Made by a program: the position numbers and the translations under genes. The notes beneath the pieces were generated by a model. That model made no database searches and was not told where the DNA came from. It saw nothing but the letters and a program-made list of their open reading frames with translations. From positions 248,001-312,000 of the forward strand of contig NZ_SUNB01000002.1 of the NCBI RefSeq assembly GCF_007570825.1: 64,000 bases of DNA. The letters are read 5' to 3'. Shown here piece by piece: positions 17,041 to 26,627 of this stretch. The stretch's first letter is position 1. Each line of letters starts with the position of its first letter. This DNA is from Pleionea sediminis (GTDB lineage: Bacteria > Pseudomonadota > Gammaproteobacteria > Enterobacterales > Kangiellaceae).

Positions 17041-17451
17041 TTATAGCACTTTTCTTAGGGACTGGCTGTTAACAAAGCTTCTAGAGTCTTCAACTTGTAT
17101 GTGAAGTAATTCTGTTTCAAGCTCTACGCCCGGCGTTACACCGACAACTTTTAAACAAACATCCTCAATATTTCCTCGAATAGGAACATGAATTAAGTTG
17201 GAAAATAATAATGCATTTTCGAACGCTGCTTGATGGAAATCGATTGGCAATCGATGCTTGCCACGTAAATCCTGGTATTCAAAAAAGAGAGCCACATCAC
17301 CATCCATGTAATCCGACAAGCGGAAACTCGCCAATATGTTCAGCGCTACGGACCAAGGACCATCAGTTTTCAAAGAAACAGACGGCAAATATTGATGCGG
17401 TTCGAGATATATCGTGTGGGTATGCCCCTGATGTAGATCTAGTTGACTCAT
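17041..17451 (-). CDS. Small protein, paralog of the next gene
   Basis: 136 residues from ATG 17451. Shares the pattern YLPxxx...WSVALN(I/L)...(F/Y)(F/V)EY.D.RGK...LFSNL(I/V).(V/I)PI(R/K)G with the product of 17605-18000, so the two arose by duplication. No signal peptide, membrane helix or known motif; predicted beta-rich cytosolic protein. It ends about 75 bases upstream of the first trp leader and in the same direction, so read-through from it toward trp is possible. Confidence 0.7.
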   Translation of the reverse strand: MSQLDLHQGHTHTIYLEPHQYLPSVSLKTDGPWSVALNILASFRLSDYMDGDVALFFEYQDLRGKHRLPIDFHQAAFENALLFSNLIHVPIRGNIEDVCLKVVGVTPGVELETELLHIQVEDSRSFVNSQSLRKVL

Positions 17452-17604
17452 GATCAAATTCTCGGTTGTTCAGTTACTAATTTCGACGTTATTATTTTTT
17501 GCTAAACCGAAGCCTCAAACGGGAAGCCTCGAAATATTGTTATAGCCTGAGATAAATTGCAATGCTTATTGTTTATTTTTTAGACTGCATTCTCATTTTG
17601 CAAT

Positions 17605-18000
17605 TTACGCAGTTTTGCGTCGTAACTCAGGGTCAGGTGGTGCATCAATCACTCTCACAAATAACTCATTGATTTCAAAATCAATGTGTGGATCTTGATG
17701 CATTAACTTTAATTCTACGCTTTTAATCGCACCTTTTATTGGTATTTTTACCAAATTGGAAAATAAAATTTCTTCTTCTTTATCGTGCAAAAGACTGTCG
17801 ATCAAAATGGACTGTTTGCCTCGCGCATCCAAATATTCGACGTACAAAGACAAAGTTTGCGCCAGTTTAGAGCCAATTTTTATCCACAAAGCCAAATTCA
17901 GTGCAACCGACCAACTCAGTGATGGATCCGATGGATTGCCCGACTGAGGCAAATATTGATCCGGTGTTAAGCGGCTCAGTCTTTTCGTAAAAAATGCCAC
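17605..18000 (-). CDS. Small protein, paralog of the previous gene
   Basis: 131 residues. The core 'WSVALNLALWIKIGSKLAQTLSLYVEYLDARGKQSILID...LFSNLVKIPIKGAIKSVELKL' aligns with the 17041-17451 product. The C-terminus differs (DAPPDPELRRKTA). Same strand, 150 bases apart. Family and function not recognised. Confidence 0.7.
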   Translation of the reverse strand: MAFFTKRLSRLTPDQYLPQSGNPSDPSLSWSVALNLALWIKIGSKLAQTLSLYVEYLDARGKQSILIDSLLHDKEEEILFSNLVKIPIKGAIKSVELKLMHQDPHIDFEINELFVRVIDAPPDPELRRKTA

Positions 18001-18267
18001 GATACTGCCCTCTTTCTACAACTAACTCATGCGGGCCTTTCCTTACATTAGGTGTAGCAGTAGATTTCAGATTTAAGTGTGAACCAGTTCATGTATTCAT
18101 CCACCCAACATCTCATTAACAAATACCAGTTCAACTAATGTCGAATAATGTCCTTAACATTCAATCAGTTATTTGGTTCTTCCTTTCCGCAAAAATTTAG
18201 ACCTTTTTGCTATCTAAAAATTCCTTTTTATTGCGTAGGCTGAGAACAGGTCGACTAAATTTATTGA

Positions 18268-18753
18268 CTAATGTCCATGACACTTTTTATATTTCTTTCC
18301 TTGGCCGCATGGGCAGGGATCGTTTCTTCCATATTTAACGTCTTTAGCGGCACGGTTTTCAAAATTCCCCTTTTGATACTTCCATTCATTATCGAGCAAT
18401 ACAAAAGTCGAAACTTCCGAGTGACACATCAACTGCTCTTTTTCCAAATACCAAGCATTAAATGCCACTTCAGATTGAGTCGCTCCAGTCACATTATGAT
18501 AAAGCACATCAAGCCGCGTCCAACGCCACTCATCAGAGGCATTAGAAAGCTTCTCAGCCGTTAGCCCACCGAGTGTTTCGGGGTGGTGAGTATTTACAAG
18601 GTACTCACCATTGCCAACACAAAAGGCCGAAAATCGAGAGCGCATCAACTGCTCAGCGGTTTTTGGAATACAGGACCGAGTCAAAAAGGGCTGGCAACAA
18701 TCTTGAAATAACCGGCCTGAAGAGCAATAACAAAGAACCTCTGAATCCAACAT
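18268..18753 (-). CDS. ychJ: YchJ-family protein with SEC-C zinc motif
   Basis: 161 residues. N-terminal 'CYCSSGRLFQDCCQPFL' and 'PKTAEQLMRSRFSAFCVGNGEYLVNTHHP' are characteristic of YchJ (UPF0225); the C-terminus 'GRNDPCPCGQGKKYKKCHGH' is a SEC-C zinc motif as in SecA. The role is unknown, perhaps ribosome or SecA-related binding through SEC-C. It follows the radical SAM gene with one base between, so the two are co-translated. Confidence 0.9.
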   Translation of the reverse strand: MLDSEVLCYCSSGRLFQDCCQPFLTRSCIPKTAEQLMRSRFSAFCVGNGEYLVNTHHPETLGGLTAEKLSNASDEWRWTRLDVLYHNVTGATQSEVAFNAWYLEKEQLMCHSEVSTFVLLDNEWKYQKGNFENRAAKDVKYGRNDPCPCGQGKKYKKCHGH

Positions 18754-18754
18754 C

Positions 18755-19645
18755 TTAAAGCCCTCTTTGCCATTCTTGTCGCAACGAAATACTGCCGGGT
18801 TGGGTCAACGCTGCGTTCACTTGTTGCAACAGGGCCGCTTTATCCTTATTCAAAACTCCTTTTAAAACCAAATAATTCGACGCATGGTCCGAACGAAACA
18901 CCGTGCTTTCAAGTTCCAGAGTTTCCAATAGAATCTGCATCTCTCGAATCAAACCGGGAGTATCTGGGAGTTGATAGTCGCCTCCAAATCCTTCTACAAC
19001 CCGTTTATCGCCCAGTGGATAACTAACAACTAACGTCGACAAAAACTCAGGTTGCGCTTCATTCATCAAACGCGCCGAATTGATCATATGCTGCTCAGAG
19101 TATTTAACACCACCCATACCGTTCAAAATCATTACTGACGATTTAATGCCAGCACTTTTCAATTTAGTGAGCGCCGACAACGATGTCTCGTAAGTTTCAC
19201 CTTTCTCTATACATTCTAAAACTTTATCATCGCCCGACTCACAGCCTACGTAAGCCAACTTCAATCCGAGCGAGCGAAGCTCTTGTAATTCTTCGACAGA
19301 CTTATTTTTTAGATTCCGCGGCAAACAATAAGAAGACACTCGCGTCACCGACGGCAAATACTTCTTAATGGCTAACAATATTTCTGTCAGCCGTCGTGTC
19401 GATAACGCCATTGCATCGCCATCGGCCAAAAATACTCGACCGACATGTGCCCCCGACTGAGCCACCATCGCCAACTCTTTCTCAATCTCTTCTTGTTTCT
19501 TGGGCCGAAACTTTTTCTGTGGCTGAGTGTACATATCGCAAAATGTACATTTATTCCACGAGCAGCCGTTAGTGACTTGTAGAATAAATGACTTCCACTC
19601 ACTGGGTGGACGAAAAACAGGCTCAATATAAGGCAGCGCTATCAT
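18755..19645 (-). CDS. Radical SAM enzyme of unknown substrate
   Basis: 296 residues. 'VTNGCSWNKCTFCDMYTQPQKKF' contains the CxxxCxxC cluster-binding motif (C-NKC-TFC), then 'VFLADGDAMALSTRRL' and 'KLAYVGCESGDDKVLECIEKGE', matching the Elp3/MiaB-like radical SAM core. Short for the class, with no B12 or TRAM domain, so only the core is present. Coupled to ychJ. Substrate unknown. Confidence 0.88.
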   Translation of the reverse strand: MIALPYIEPVFRPPSEWKSFILQVTNGCSWNKCTFCDMYTQPQKKFRPKKQEEIEKELAMVAQSGAHVGRVFLADGDAMALSTRRLTEILLAIKKYLPSVTRVSSYCLPRNLKNKSVEELQELRSLGLKLAYVGCESGDDKVLECIEKGETYETSLSALTKLKSAGIKSSVMILNGMGGVKYSEQHMINSARLMNEAQPEFLSTLVVSYPLGDKRVVEGFGGDYQLPDTPGLIREMQILLETLELESTVFRSDHASNYLVLKGVLNKDKAALLQQVNAALTQPGSISLRQEWQRGL

Positions 19646-19845
19646 TGTAATGTTTTAACCATGCGTTAAATTAGATAGCCCTAGTTTAACCAATGAAAAC
19701 CACAGAATCAGTCCCCAATTTGATCCAAAATCCATCAAATAGCTGGTATCGCTTTATAAATTGGCCATTAATCCATCTTTGCTAAGAAAAACTCCAGTTT
19801 TTACTTGTTAATTGCCACAGATTTCGATAGATTTACGTCCGCAAC

Positions 19846-19922
19846 GCGCCCGTAGCTCAGCTGGATAGAGTAGTTGGCTTCGAACCAATTGGTCGGGAGT
19901 TCGAATCTCTCCGGGCGCGCCA
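19846..19922 (+). tRNA. tRNA-Arg (anticodon UCG)
   Basis: 77 bases fold as a cloverleaf: acceptor GCGCCCG/CGGGCGC, D arm GCTC...GAGT, anticodon stem GTTGG/CCAAT with loop CTTCGAA (anticodon TCG, reads CGA), T arm GGGAG-TTCGAAT-CTCTC, discriminator G, encoded CCA. A terminator follows 10 bases later. No integrase or attachment repeat is seen beside it. Confidence 0.95.
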
Positions 19923-19932
19923 AATTATTAAA

Positions 19933-19959
19933 GGCTCACCATCAGGTGGGCCCTTTTTT
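19933..19959 (+). terminator. Terminator of tRNA-Arg
   Basis: GGCTCACC-atca-GGTGGGCC followed by C and six T; one G-T pair in the stem. Confidence 0.85.
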
Positions 19960-20201
19960 ATTTATGTGCCGAAAAGATTTCCTTCCCCGTTTTGAAATAC
20001 CAATTCATACCTTTTTGTTTGTATCGAAACGTCCGTCTAATTGATTAATTCTGAAAATTCGTTTTCGCATAACCAACTTCTTTACTTCAAGTCACACGAA
20101 GGATTTTAATTATTCAGCTCGTTAGCCGTTAACAAGATTAACAAAGGGTTGCTTAAGAAACATCTCAAATCATGCGAGCGATTTTCTTATTATGAACTTT
20201 A

Positions 20202-20660
20202 TCAGTCAATGCCAATACCTATTAGTTTGCGGTTCTCGAAAACGACCCTAAAACCATGCTCAACATCAAAACTGGATTCGTATTCCAAAAGCAAATTACC
20301 ACCTTCATCTTCAAGAAAAATAAATACTCCTGGCTCGGTCACATATTTCCATATCTCTTCTGAATTTGAAATTGGAGGCATTAATTCGCTCGCATGGTCA
20401 CCTAAATTTAAATGATAATTAGGTAGTACTGATTTGTAATAGTCGAATATAGCGTATACAATTTGTGGGTACAGCAGCTCAATAGATTGGTAAAACCAAT
20501 CCAGTGTTTCCATTTGAGAATCATGTATCTCTAAATCTCCGGAAAGTCCAATTGTTAATAATACTCCATCTCCTAAAATAGGAAACGCTACGCTTCCTTC
20601 AAGATTGAAGCCGCTTAATTTTAATTGTCCAATTAATCTAATTGTTTCTTCCATACTCAT
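20202..20660 (-). CDS. Hypothetical cytosolic protein, possibly immunity-like
   Basis: 152 acidic residues, no signal peptide. 'LDWFYQSIELLYPQIVYAIFDYYKSVLPNY' and 'VFIFLEDEGGNLLLEYESSFDVEHGFRVVFENRKLIGIGID' resemble the general layout of DUF6985-type proteins often found among polymorphic-toxin immunity genes. No toxin gene is adjacent. The family call is tentative. Confidence 0.6.
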   Translation of the reverse strand: MSMEETIRLIGQLKLSGFNLEGSVAFPILGDGVLLTIGLSGDLEIHDSQMETLDWFYQSIELLYPQIVYAIFDYYKSVLPNYHLNLGDHASELMPPISNSEEIWKYVTEPGVFIFLEDEGGNLLLEYESSFDVEHGFRVVFENRKLIGIGID

Positions 20661-21317
20661 CTGTGTTCATAACATTGGATGTAACTGTCCCAAAGAACCG
20701 AAAAATCAATCTACATCACGCTAGCACATTTGGCTGAATGCATTGGTCCAGCAGGACTGAAGTAACTTCATAACTATTCGTAAACGGACATAACGGGCCA
20801 CTACTCAGACGGAGCTCTAATAATATGAACTTTGTAAGTTATTAAGCAATTAAAGCGTCTCTTTTTGACTTAAACTCGCGACGTCTCTGACTTTTCAAAA
20901 AGGTTTGTTATAAGCCATTGATTATTATACCTTAATTACAGTTTGAAAATCGTATCAAAGGAGGAAGCGTAAAGACCAAAAAACCACCATCTCCATTTGA
21001 TATACTCTCGTAAATAACGGATAATGCGCCAAAATTTTAATCACCAATGGCTATGTATAGACATTAAATGCTCTTTGGTAAATGTAATTACTAACTGAAC
21101 TTATTAATTTATCGAGACAATCATGAAAATATTAAATTCTTTAGTTGTGCTTATTTTTATTAAAAGAAAAGCCGGACTTAGATATTCAAAATGTAATTGT
21201 GGCACCTTTAAAAGTACTTTCTAAAAAGAAATAGACTTAATTGACAAAAGTTGGGGAGCGTAAACGCACTTCATTTTTTCGGGCACTTTTAAACTTTATA
21301 AGTTCTGAGTAATCATC
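20661..21317. other. Gene-poor stretch
   Basis: Apart from a 33-codon frame at 21123-21224 that begins like a signal peptide and then stops, I see no supportable gene. An AAAGGAGG ribosome-site-like sequence near 20958 is not followed by a start codon, which suggests gene decay. Confidence 0.5.
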
Positions 21318-21800
21318 ATGAAAATATACTTTTTTTTAATATTTCTTATTTTACAAGCACCAAACGTTCTTGCTAAAGATATTGGATATGATCCACTTAA
21401 AGATCCTTTTGAGCAATTAGATAATGCAATCGAGATTGCAAAGAAAGACAATCAATTAATTCTAGTTATTGCCGGTGGTGATTGGTGTCGATGGTGTTAT
21501 GTGTTAGACGACTACTTTAAGAGCAATACGAAAGTTTACAATAGATTAAAAGAAACATTTGTACCTTTAAAAGTTTATTATGGCGATGAAAATCGTAATG
21601 AAGAATTTTTTTCTCAATTACCAAAGGCGAAAGGATATCCTCATTTTTGGGTGATATCTCCTGAAAAATTAGTGATTCATTCTCAAGAAACAGGTGTCTT
21701 TGAGGAAGGAAATGATGGCTACAGTGATAGTGTATTCAATAAGTTTATTGAATATTTCGAACAGTATATATCAAACAACCAAAAGCCGTCGGAGAGTTAG
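21318..21800 (+). CDS. Exported thioredoxin-fold protein (CxxC)
   Basis: 160 residues. Signal peptide MKIYFFLIFLILQAPNVLA, then 'AIEIAKKDNQLILVIAGGDWCRWCYVLDDYFKSNTKVYNRLKETFVPLKVYYGDE', which is a thioredoxin_7-like domain with a WCRWC redox motif (family WCxxC). 'AKGYPHFWVISP' corresponds to the cis-Pro region of the fold. Periplasmic disulphide or reductase role likely; partner unknown. Monocistronic. Confidence 0.8.
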   Translation: MKIYFFLIFLILQAPNVLAKDIGYDPLKDPFEQLDNAIEIAKKDNQLILVIAGGDWCRWCYVLDDYFKSNTKVYNRLKETFVPLKVYYGDENRNEEFFSQLPKAKGYPHFWVISPEKLVIHSQETGVFEEGNDGYSDSVFNKFIEYFEQYISNNQKPSES

Positions 21801-22010
21801 GCGCTTTAGCTCTGCTATCCCCCGAACACACTTTCGAAATAATTTGTCGAAATATCTAATGGCCTTTGAGATATTTATTCTTTGCACTGAATGGATATAG
21901 TCACTAATTAACAGCCCCTTTCTCTCCGAAATAAAAATTTTAAAGCTCATATAGACGAATCCGTACTCCCGCCCTATACTACTTATACAAGTAGTCCAAA
22001 GGAGAACTTA

Positions 22011-22415
22011 ATGATTCTTAGATATCAGCTAAATGGCTCAATGATCACTATTTCTGACGGAAAAAGCTGTAAGTTATTGATTGATCTGAAAGCTGGCCAA
22101 AAAAAGATTTTGCTCAAATTTAACGGTTTTCTTAACTTAAATTACAAGCCTTTACCGCCAAGCATCCGAACACTTAGAGCTATTGTTAAGGACTTTAATC
22201 CTACTGGTGGATTATCTGAAATTGACTGGATAACTTTGAATGATGACGAACGTGTAATTTGTTTACTCAATGACGATGGCATTATTATACCGATTGCCCA
22301 TAATCGCCCATTTATTTTTGACGTAGTCTCTCGAGAAATGTGTTTTCATTATTTTTATAAGTCTGTAGGTTTAAAAAATACTCTATCTCAATACTCGTCG
22401 CAGATAATGCATTAA
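22011..22415 (+). CDS. Hypothetical protein
   Basis: 134 residues with AAAGGAG eight bases before the ATG, so expression is likely. No signal peptide. 'LKFNGFLNLNYKPLPPSIRTLRAIVKDFNPTGGLSEIDWITLNDDERVICLLNDDGIIIPI' looks globular and beta-rich. No family recognised, no operon partner. Confidence 0.65.
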   Translation: MILRYQLNGSMITISDGKSCKLLIDLKAGQKKILLKFNGFLNLNYKPLPPSIRTLRAIVKDFNPTGGLSEIDWITLNDDERVICLLNDDGIIIPIAHNRPFIFDVVSREMCFHYFYKSVGLKNTLSQYSSQIMH

Positions 22416-22506
22416 TATAAGAGATTAAAATGCTTAATATACGTGTTAGCAGTTTTTTTAAACTGATATCATAATTTACAACTAGCAATACGATTCAAAA
22501 ACTCAG

Positions 22507-22914
22507 TCAAAGGCAATTATCATCTTTTCTGTCTAATTGAATAGTCATATTTTGATAACTCTCTTTATCGCTCATTTTTGAGTAACGGGTACAAAAACCT
22601 TCTCTTCTCAACTCTAGCGAAGGCCAGTCAGCAATATACCCGGCTAAACCTCCAGTTCCTCCTTTAATTAAAGTTTTATTCTCAGGAATGAAAAATCTTC
22701 CCTCTGAATCAGTAACCACCTTGGCTAGCGTTTTAGTAGTTGAGCCTGATTTAAAAGTCACAGCTACGTGCTTGAGTACAATTTCGACGTCCGCTATAGG
22801 TTCTTGAGAAATCTTATCAACTACTCGACCATATACTGGGAAATCTCCAACAACACGAAAGGTCACACAAGCGGATAATATAAAAACTAAACCTATAAAT
22901 ATAATGTATTTCAT
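22507..22914 (-). CDS. Lipoprotein with carboxypeptidase-regulatory-like fold
   Basis: 135 residues with a lipobox (IFIGLVFILSAC, Cys at 16). The mature part 'VYGRVVDKISQEPIADVEIVLKHV...KVVTDSEGRFFIPENKTL' has the pattern of CarboxypepD_reg-like beta-sandwich domains ('G.V.D..t..Pi.gv.v.l......TD..G.F.ip'). Outer- or inner-membrane lipoprotein; role unknown. Confidence 0.75.
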   Translation of the reverse strand: MKYIIFIGLVFILSACVTFRVVGDFPVYGRVVDKISQEPIADVEIVLKHVAVTFKSGSTTKTLAKVVTDSEGRFFIPENKTLIKGGTGGLAGYIADWPSLELRREGFCTRYSKMSDKESYQNMTIQLDRKDDNCL

Positions 22915-23120
22915 TAATCTTCCTTGCCTTATATAAATCTACTAAGCTGAGAATATATGAATTATAAAGAATTTCTTTAGATGTCGGTGACTGAATCAAT
23001 AAAAAGTGATTTCAAAAACTTCTAATTAGTTAGAAATCAGAAAAAGAAATAAGTTTTAAAATGGTACGACAAAAGCCAATCGTTGCTTTTGCCATACCCC
23101 CGTTTTGTAATTGTATTTAT

Positions 23121-24251
23121 CTAAAACTTGATATTAAAGACTTCAGAGCACAAATCGGTTCCACCCGCTTTACAAATTTGGTATTGGTATACGCTACTGT
23201 TATTGGTATTTACAAAGTCGCGGTAAGATTCTTCACTTGTCCGACTAGCCACAAGTTCTCCATCTCGATAGATATCAACCATACCGACAGTTTCAGAACT
23301 CCAATTTAACTGAACCCATCGCCACAATAAAAACGCTCCTTTCGTGCCATTCGCCAAAACTTCTTGCTCTCCTTTAAACGCATCGTTCAAATATGCCCAA
23401 GCAACATCTGGAATATTGAGCTGATCATTATTGTTATAAAGAAGATGGCTACCGTTGATAGTGCATAATGTATTGCTGGTATTGTCTTGGCAACTATTAT
23501 AAGTTTCACATACCGCACCATTTTTCTCATAGGTAATGACAGGTTCTGCTTGGCAGCTTTTAATGTTCGACCAATACTGAAAGCTATCTCGAGATGGAAA
23601 TGCATTAAAGTTCCCACCACCACCAAAAGGTACAACATTATCATTTAAACCGTGAAAGTGCACGACGTTAATTGAACGAGCTGGCGTACAGTCTTCTGGA
23701 ACACGTGCAAGAGGAAAAGCCGCCGCAGCTATTCCTGCAAACACGTCACTCGCTTCACACGCCAAGCGATGACTCAAAGCGCCACCATTTGAAAATCCGG
23801 TTGCAAAAGTTTTTTCAGGATCAATCAGGTAGTTTCTACCGACTTGAGCAACCAATGCTTTGATAAAACCTACATCATCTTCCTCATTATCACCGCAGCA
23901 CATGCCAGCATTCCAAGAATTACCTACGCCTTGAGGAAACGCGACAATAAAGCCTTCTTGCTCAGCTTTACTCTGCCAACCACTGTAAAATCTTTGAAGG
24001 CTTTTATTTAATAAATAACTGTGCATATCGACGACGAGTGGAATGTCAACGGAATCGACATTTTCTGGAACAATTAATGTATAAAGACGAGTTTTTCCGT
24101 CATGCTCAATTGAGCAGTCAAGTAGCCCAGTCGCACCATTTGTATCTTCACAGTCCATCGCTGAAGCTGTATTAATGGTCGCCGAAAATAATAAGCCAAT
24201 CAAGGCAACGAATTTGGATATTAATAGAAAAAGATTTTTCATAGAACTCAT
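23121..24251 (-). CDS. Secreted PHB-depolymerase/feruloyl-esterase type alpha/beta hydrolase
   Basis: 376 residues from ATG 24251 (GGAGGATTCT upstream). Signal peptide to about residue 30 (...FSATINTASA). 'PLVVDMHSYL', 'FIVAFPQGVGNSWNAGMCCG' and nucleophile motif 'FATGFSNGGALSHRLACE' are typical of LpqC-like poly(3-hydroxybutyrate) depolymerase/esterase family 1 proteins; 'VVHFHGLNDNVVPFGGG' carries the Asp region. The C-terminus resembles a fibronectin-like module ('LNWSSETVGMVDIYRDGELVASRT'). Natural substrate uncertain. Stands alone. Confidence 0.85.
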   Translation of the reverse strand: MSSMKNLFLLISKFVALIGLLFSATINTASAMDCEDTNGATGLLDCSIEHDGKTRLYTLIVPENVDSVDIPLVVDMHSYLLNKSLQRFYSGWQSKAEQEGFIVAFPQGVGNSWNAGMCCGDNEEDDVGFIKALVAQVGRNYLIDPEKTFATGFSNGGALSHRLACEASDVFAGIAAAAFPLARVPEDCTPARSINVVHFHGLNDNVVPFGGGGNFNAFPSRDSFQYWSNIKSCQAEPVITYEKNGAVCETYNSCQDNTSNTLCTINGSHLLYNNNDQLNIPDVAWAYLNDAFKGEQEVLANGTKGAFLLWRWVQLNWSSETVGMVDIYRDGELVASRTSEESYRDFVNTNNSSVYQYQICKAGGTDLCSEVFNIKF

Positions 24252-25469
24252 AGAATCCTCCACTTGTTATATTTTTGATTTATAGTGAATTGATGTTTGA
24301 GACTTTGTTTTGACTCAAACGCATAATTTAAGTGAGAAATCAATTATTAACTATCCGAGCTAAAACACTTTTATGCAGAATAACAATCCATATTAAAAGC
24401 AATCTTGAACCCTCACTTATGCATCACTCCTACGCAAAAGCTGACTTTCGTACACGTAGCCAACTTTTCAATGATTTGCCTATCGAAGTAAAACGAGCGG
24501 AAAGATAGTAATCAAAATACTATTTATCATCTATAGATTATTATATGCAGAAGGAGTCAAATACTGAGACGTCAGATCAAAAATATAAGAGCATTTATTA
24601 TTGAGAGACACCGTCTGTCATACTAAAGAAAAGTAATGTTAAAAAATTCCATATCATTTAACTGTGAATCCCAGGCACTTATCGCCACGTCCATTACTAT
24701 GCGCGAAGTCTCTCCGCCATACTTAATCTACTGGCATAATTTAAAATACCTAACTGATAATTTCATTTAACTAAAAAGTTAGAAGAAGCTCAAATCGCTG
24801 CATATTTTATATAAAATTGAGAACGTAAGGCTGATAATTTATAAGTTCATTCTAGAATTAATAACGCTGATACGTATAATTAAGATTTTCCTATTTCAAT
24901 TAGATTTATAGAACACACTTAATTAAATTATGAAAAACAATTATTTTTTATACGTTTTTTATTTCTCTTTAAACTAGAGAGTCGCTTTGCCAGTAATAAT
25001 ACTACAGCTAGGATAAATACTATTTCACACCAGCCGAGAACGCGATTAAAGTACTCACCTAATAATTACTTTATTTATTCAAAATACTCTGGCTTTAGGC
25101 CTTTTATTTATTGGATACTGCCAATAATCGTCTGCCTATAAGTCACCCGGCGGATGGATAAATACATGAGAATATTCATACAGCAGACCCAGCTACAACA
25201 ACACATATCTCAATATTTGATTTAAATCGTTTTTTTGAACTCTGCCCCTAAGAACTAGCTCCTTTATTACACACTACACGTTAAATAATACTAGAAGTAG
25301 GCAGATACTTAATAACAAAACAAATGACCAGTATATGAATAATCGCTAAAACCGATGAAGTAACTTTTGAGTATTTAAATCAGAATAATTTCTCACTTAT
25401 AATATGAGAACAATGGAGGCATTGAAGCCCCGACTAGGAATTATAAAACGAATAATTAAGGAGAGCGCT
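24252..25469. other. Long AT-rich gene-free stretch
   Basis: About 1.2 kb with stops in all frames and no motif I can support other than a possible promoter for the esterase on its left edge. It may be decayed DNA. Similar gene-poor sequence recurs until 32.5 kb. Confidence 0.5.
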
Positions 25470-25655
25470 ATGGAAGCAGCCAAAAAAGAAACGTTTAACA
25501 CACCTGAAAGTTACTTGATATATAACGACACGGATGGATGGTTTTTGAAACTAAACGGAGATTCGATATTGGGTCCTTTCGAATCTTATTTCGATGTCGA
25601 AAAAAGAGCAAAAGTTTTTTGCGTGTTGTCTAATGAATTAAAAGACGTTGTATAG
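25470..25655 (+). CDS. Tiny W-x-x-K/GPF paralog A1
   Basis: 61 residues from ATG 25470 with AAGGAG 6 bases upstream. 'ESYLIYNDTDGWFLKLNGDSILGPFESYFDVEKRAKVFCVLSNELKDVV' aligns with the 29499 product over most of its length and shares W[FY][FL]K....GP[FY][ED]S with the products at 31132, 42592 and 42954. The family resembles what is catalogued as DUF6316 (from memory, unverified). Cytosolic, function unknown. The next gene starts 22 bases later. Confidence 0.75.
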   Translation: MEAAKKETFNTPESYLIYNDTDGWFLKLNGDSILGPFESYFDVEKRAKVFCVLSNELKDVV

Positions 25656-25677
25656 CAGACGTTGGAGATATAAAACA

Positions 25678-25848
25678 GTGGAATTAGTTTTTCAGGCTGT
25701 GTTGGGAGTTTTATCCATTTTGTTCTTTATTTGGGGTGGCATGTGCCTTGGTTTATCGATAATTTCAAGAAGATTTCGCCATCGCGCAACAGCCACTTTT
25801 GGAACCACATCGGTTTCTATCGGAATGCTTTTGACGATGGTTATTTAA
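25678..25848 (+). CDS. Small membrane protein B1, partner of A1
   Basis: 56 residues from GTG 25678 (GGAG upstream). Two hydrophobic segments joined by 'SRRFRHR': a first 'VFQAVLGVLSILFFIWGGMCLGLSII' and a second 'FGTTSVSIGMLLTMVI'. It aligns closely with the 29703-29879 product, so the A+B pair was duplicated as a unit. Inner membrane; function unknown. The GTG start is chosen over 25648 from that alignment. Confidence 0.7.
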   Translation: MELVFQAVLGVLSILFFIWGGMCLGLSIISRRFRHRATATFGTTSVSIGMLLTMVI

Positions 25849-26244
25849 TCTTACAAGTAAGTCGCAGATTCTCAACTCAGTCTTAATAAAAGCTCGATAC
25901 AACCTGTAGATGTATTATTATGCACTTACAAAGACATGATCCGGTTTAAACGGACTCGTATTGAAGATGACTAACAACTTGTATATTCAACAAAAAATTG
26001 CGTCTTTGTGAGACTTTTTGACATATCGAATTCCACATATAAATACTCCTTATCTTTATACTAAAATAGTAGAAAAATTTCAGCTGGTAAGTTATTGTTT
26101 TTGCTACATTCATGACAAATCACATTCTCTTCACGAGATTTGCACAGCATTTAATCTCCCACTTCTATATTTTTAAAATTGAAAGTGACTGAAATCACTC
26201 TTCTAATAAAGAAATAACTAAAAATGAAAGCTTGGAGGAAAGTT
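25849..26244. other. Intergenic stretch with shared upstream element
   Basis: No gene supported. It contains the ATTTGCACAGC element (26138-26148) described separately. Confidence 0.5.
26138..26148 (+). promoter_or_regulatory. Shared upstream element, copy 1
   Basis: ATTTGCACAGC, preceded by TCAC and followed by AATCTCC and then TATATT. The same 11-mer in similar surroundings occurs at 27863-27873 and 31593-31603, each 88-104 bases upstream of a small gene. Here the dyad GAGATT...AATCTC surrounds it. Confidence 0.55.
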
Positions 26245-26445
26245 ATGCGGAGAGGCGACGCAGTAAGACTACAATCCGGAGGCGTGAGAATGACCATATT
26301 TAACTTTGTTCGTGATCTTCCAGACACGGCCAAAAAAAAATACATAACCACTGGAGCCGACGAGGAGGATGTGGTGTGTAAATGGTTTGTCGGCACAACC
26401 TTAAAGAAAGATGTTTTCAAACCTGAAATGTTAATGGAAGCGTGA
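26245..26445 (+). CDS. YodC/DUF2158-family protein, copy 1
   Basis: 66 residues from ATG 26245 (GGAGG 6 bases upstream; an earlier in-frame ATG at 26224 is rejected). 'GDAVRLQSGGVRMTIFNFVRD...EEDVVCKWFVGTTLKKDVFKPEML' fits the YodC family ('V.l.sGGp.M.V......V.C.Wf.......f....L'). Function of the family unknown. Close paralog at 27961-28161. Confidence 0.85.
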   Translation: MRRGDAVRLQSGGVRMTIFNFVRDLPDTAKKKYITTGADEEDVVCKWFVGTTLKKDVFKPEMLMEA

Positions 26446-26627
26446 TTTAAAAAAGCAAATCAAATTTAAACGTTGACGAGCAGTCTGTGAAACATGGACG
26501 TTTCCTGTTTAAAATTGAGAACTTAATTGGCGCAATTTCCATTAATTTATCCTAGCTCAGACTTGGTCTTTCCAAGAAGTTAGTCGTGCCAACTCTTTGA
26601 CATCGACTAACTAAAAATTCTTCCTGA

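Noticed and set aside
19846-19959. tRNA-Arg as an integration site for a genomic island to its right
   Set aside because: The region to the right is accessory-looking, but no integrase gene and no repeat of the tRNA 3' end was found within the window.
21123-21224. 33-codon frame beginning like a signal peptide (MKILNSLVVLIFI...)
   Set aside because: Too short, stops quickly, no ribosome site; may be debris related to the start of the gene at 21318 but cannot be shown.
21784-21800. GTTAGGC at the stop codon of the thioredoxin-fold gene, resembling an integron attC core site
   Set aside because: No paired RYYYAAC site or imperfect palindrome follows, neighbouring small genes lack such sites, and no integrase is present; the accessory region is not a cassette array on this evidence.
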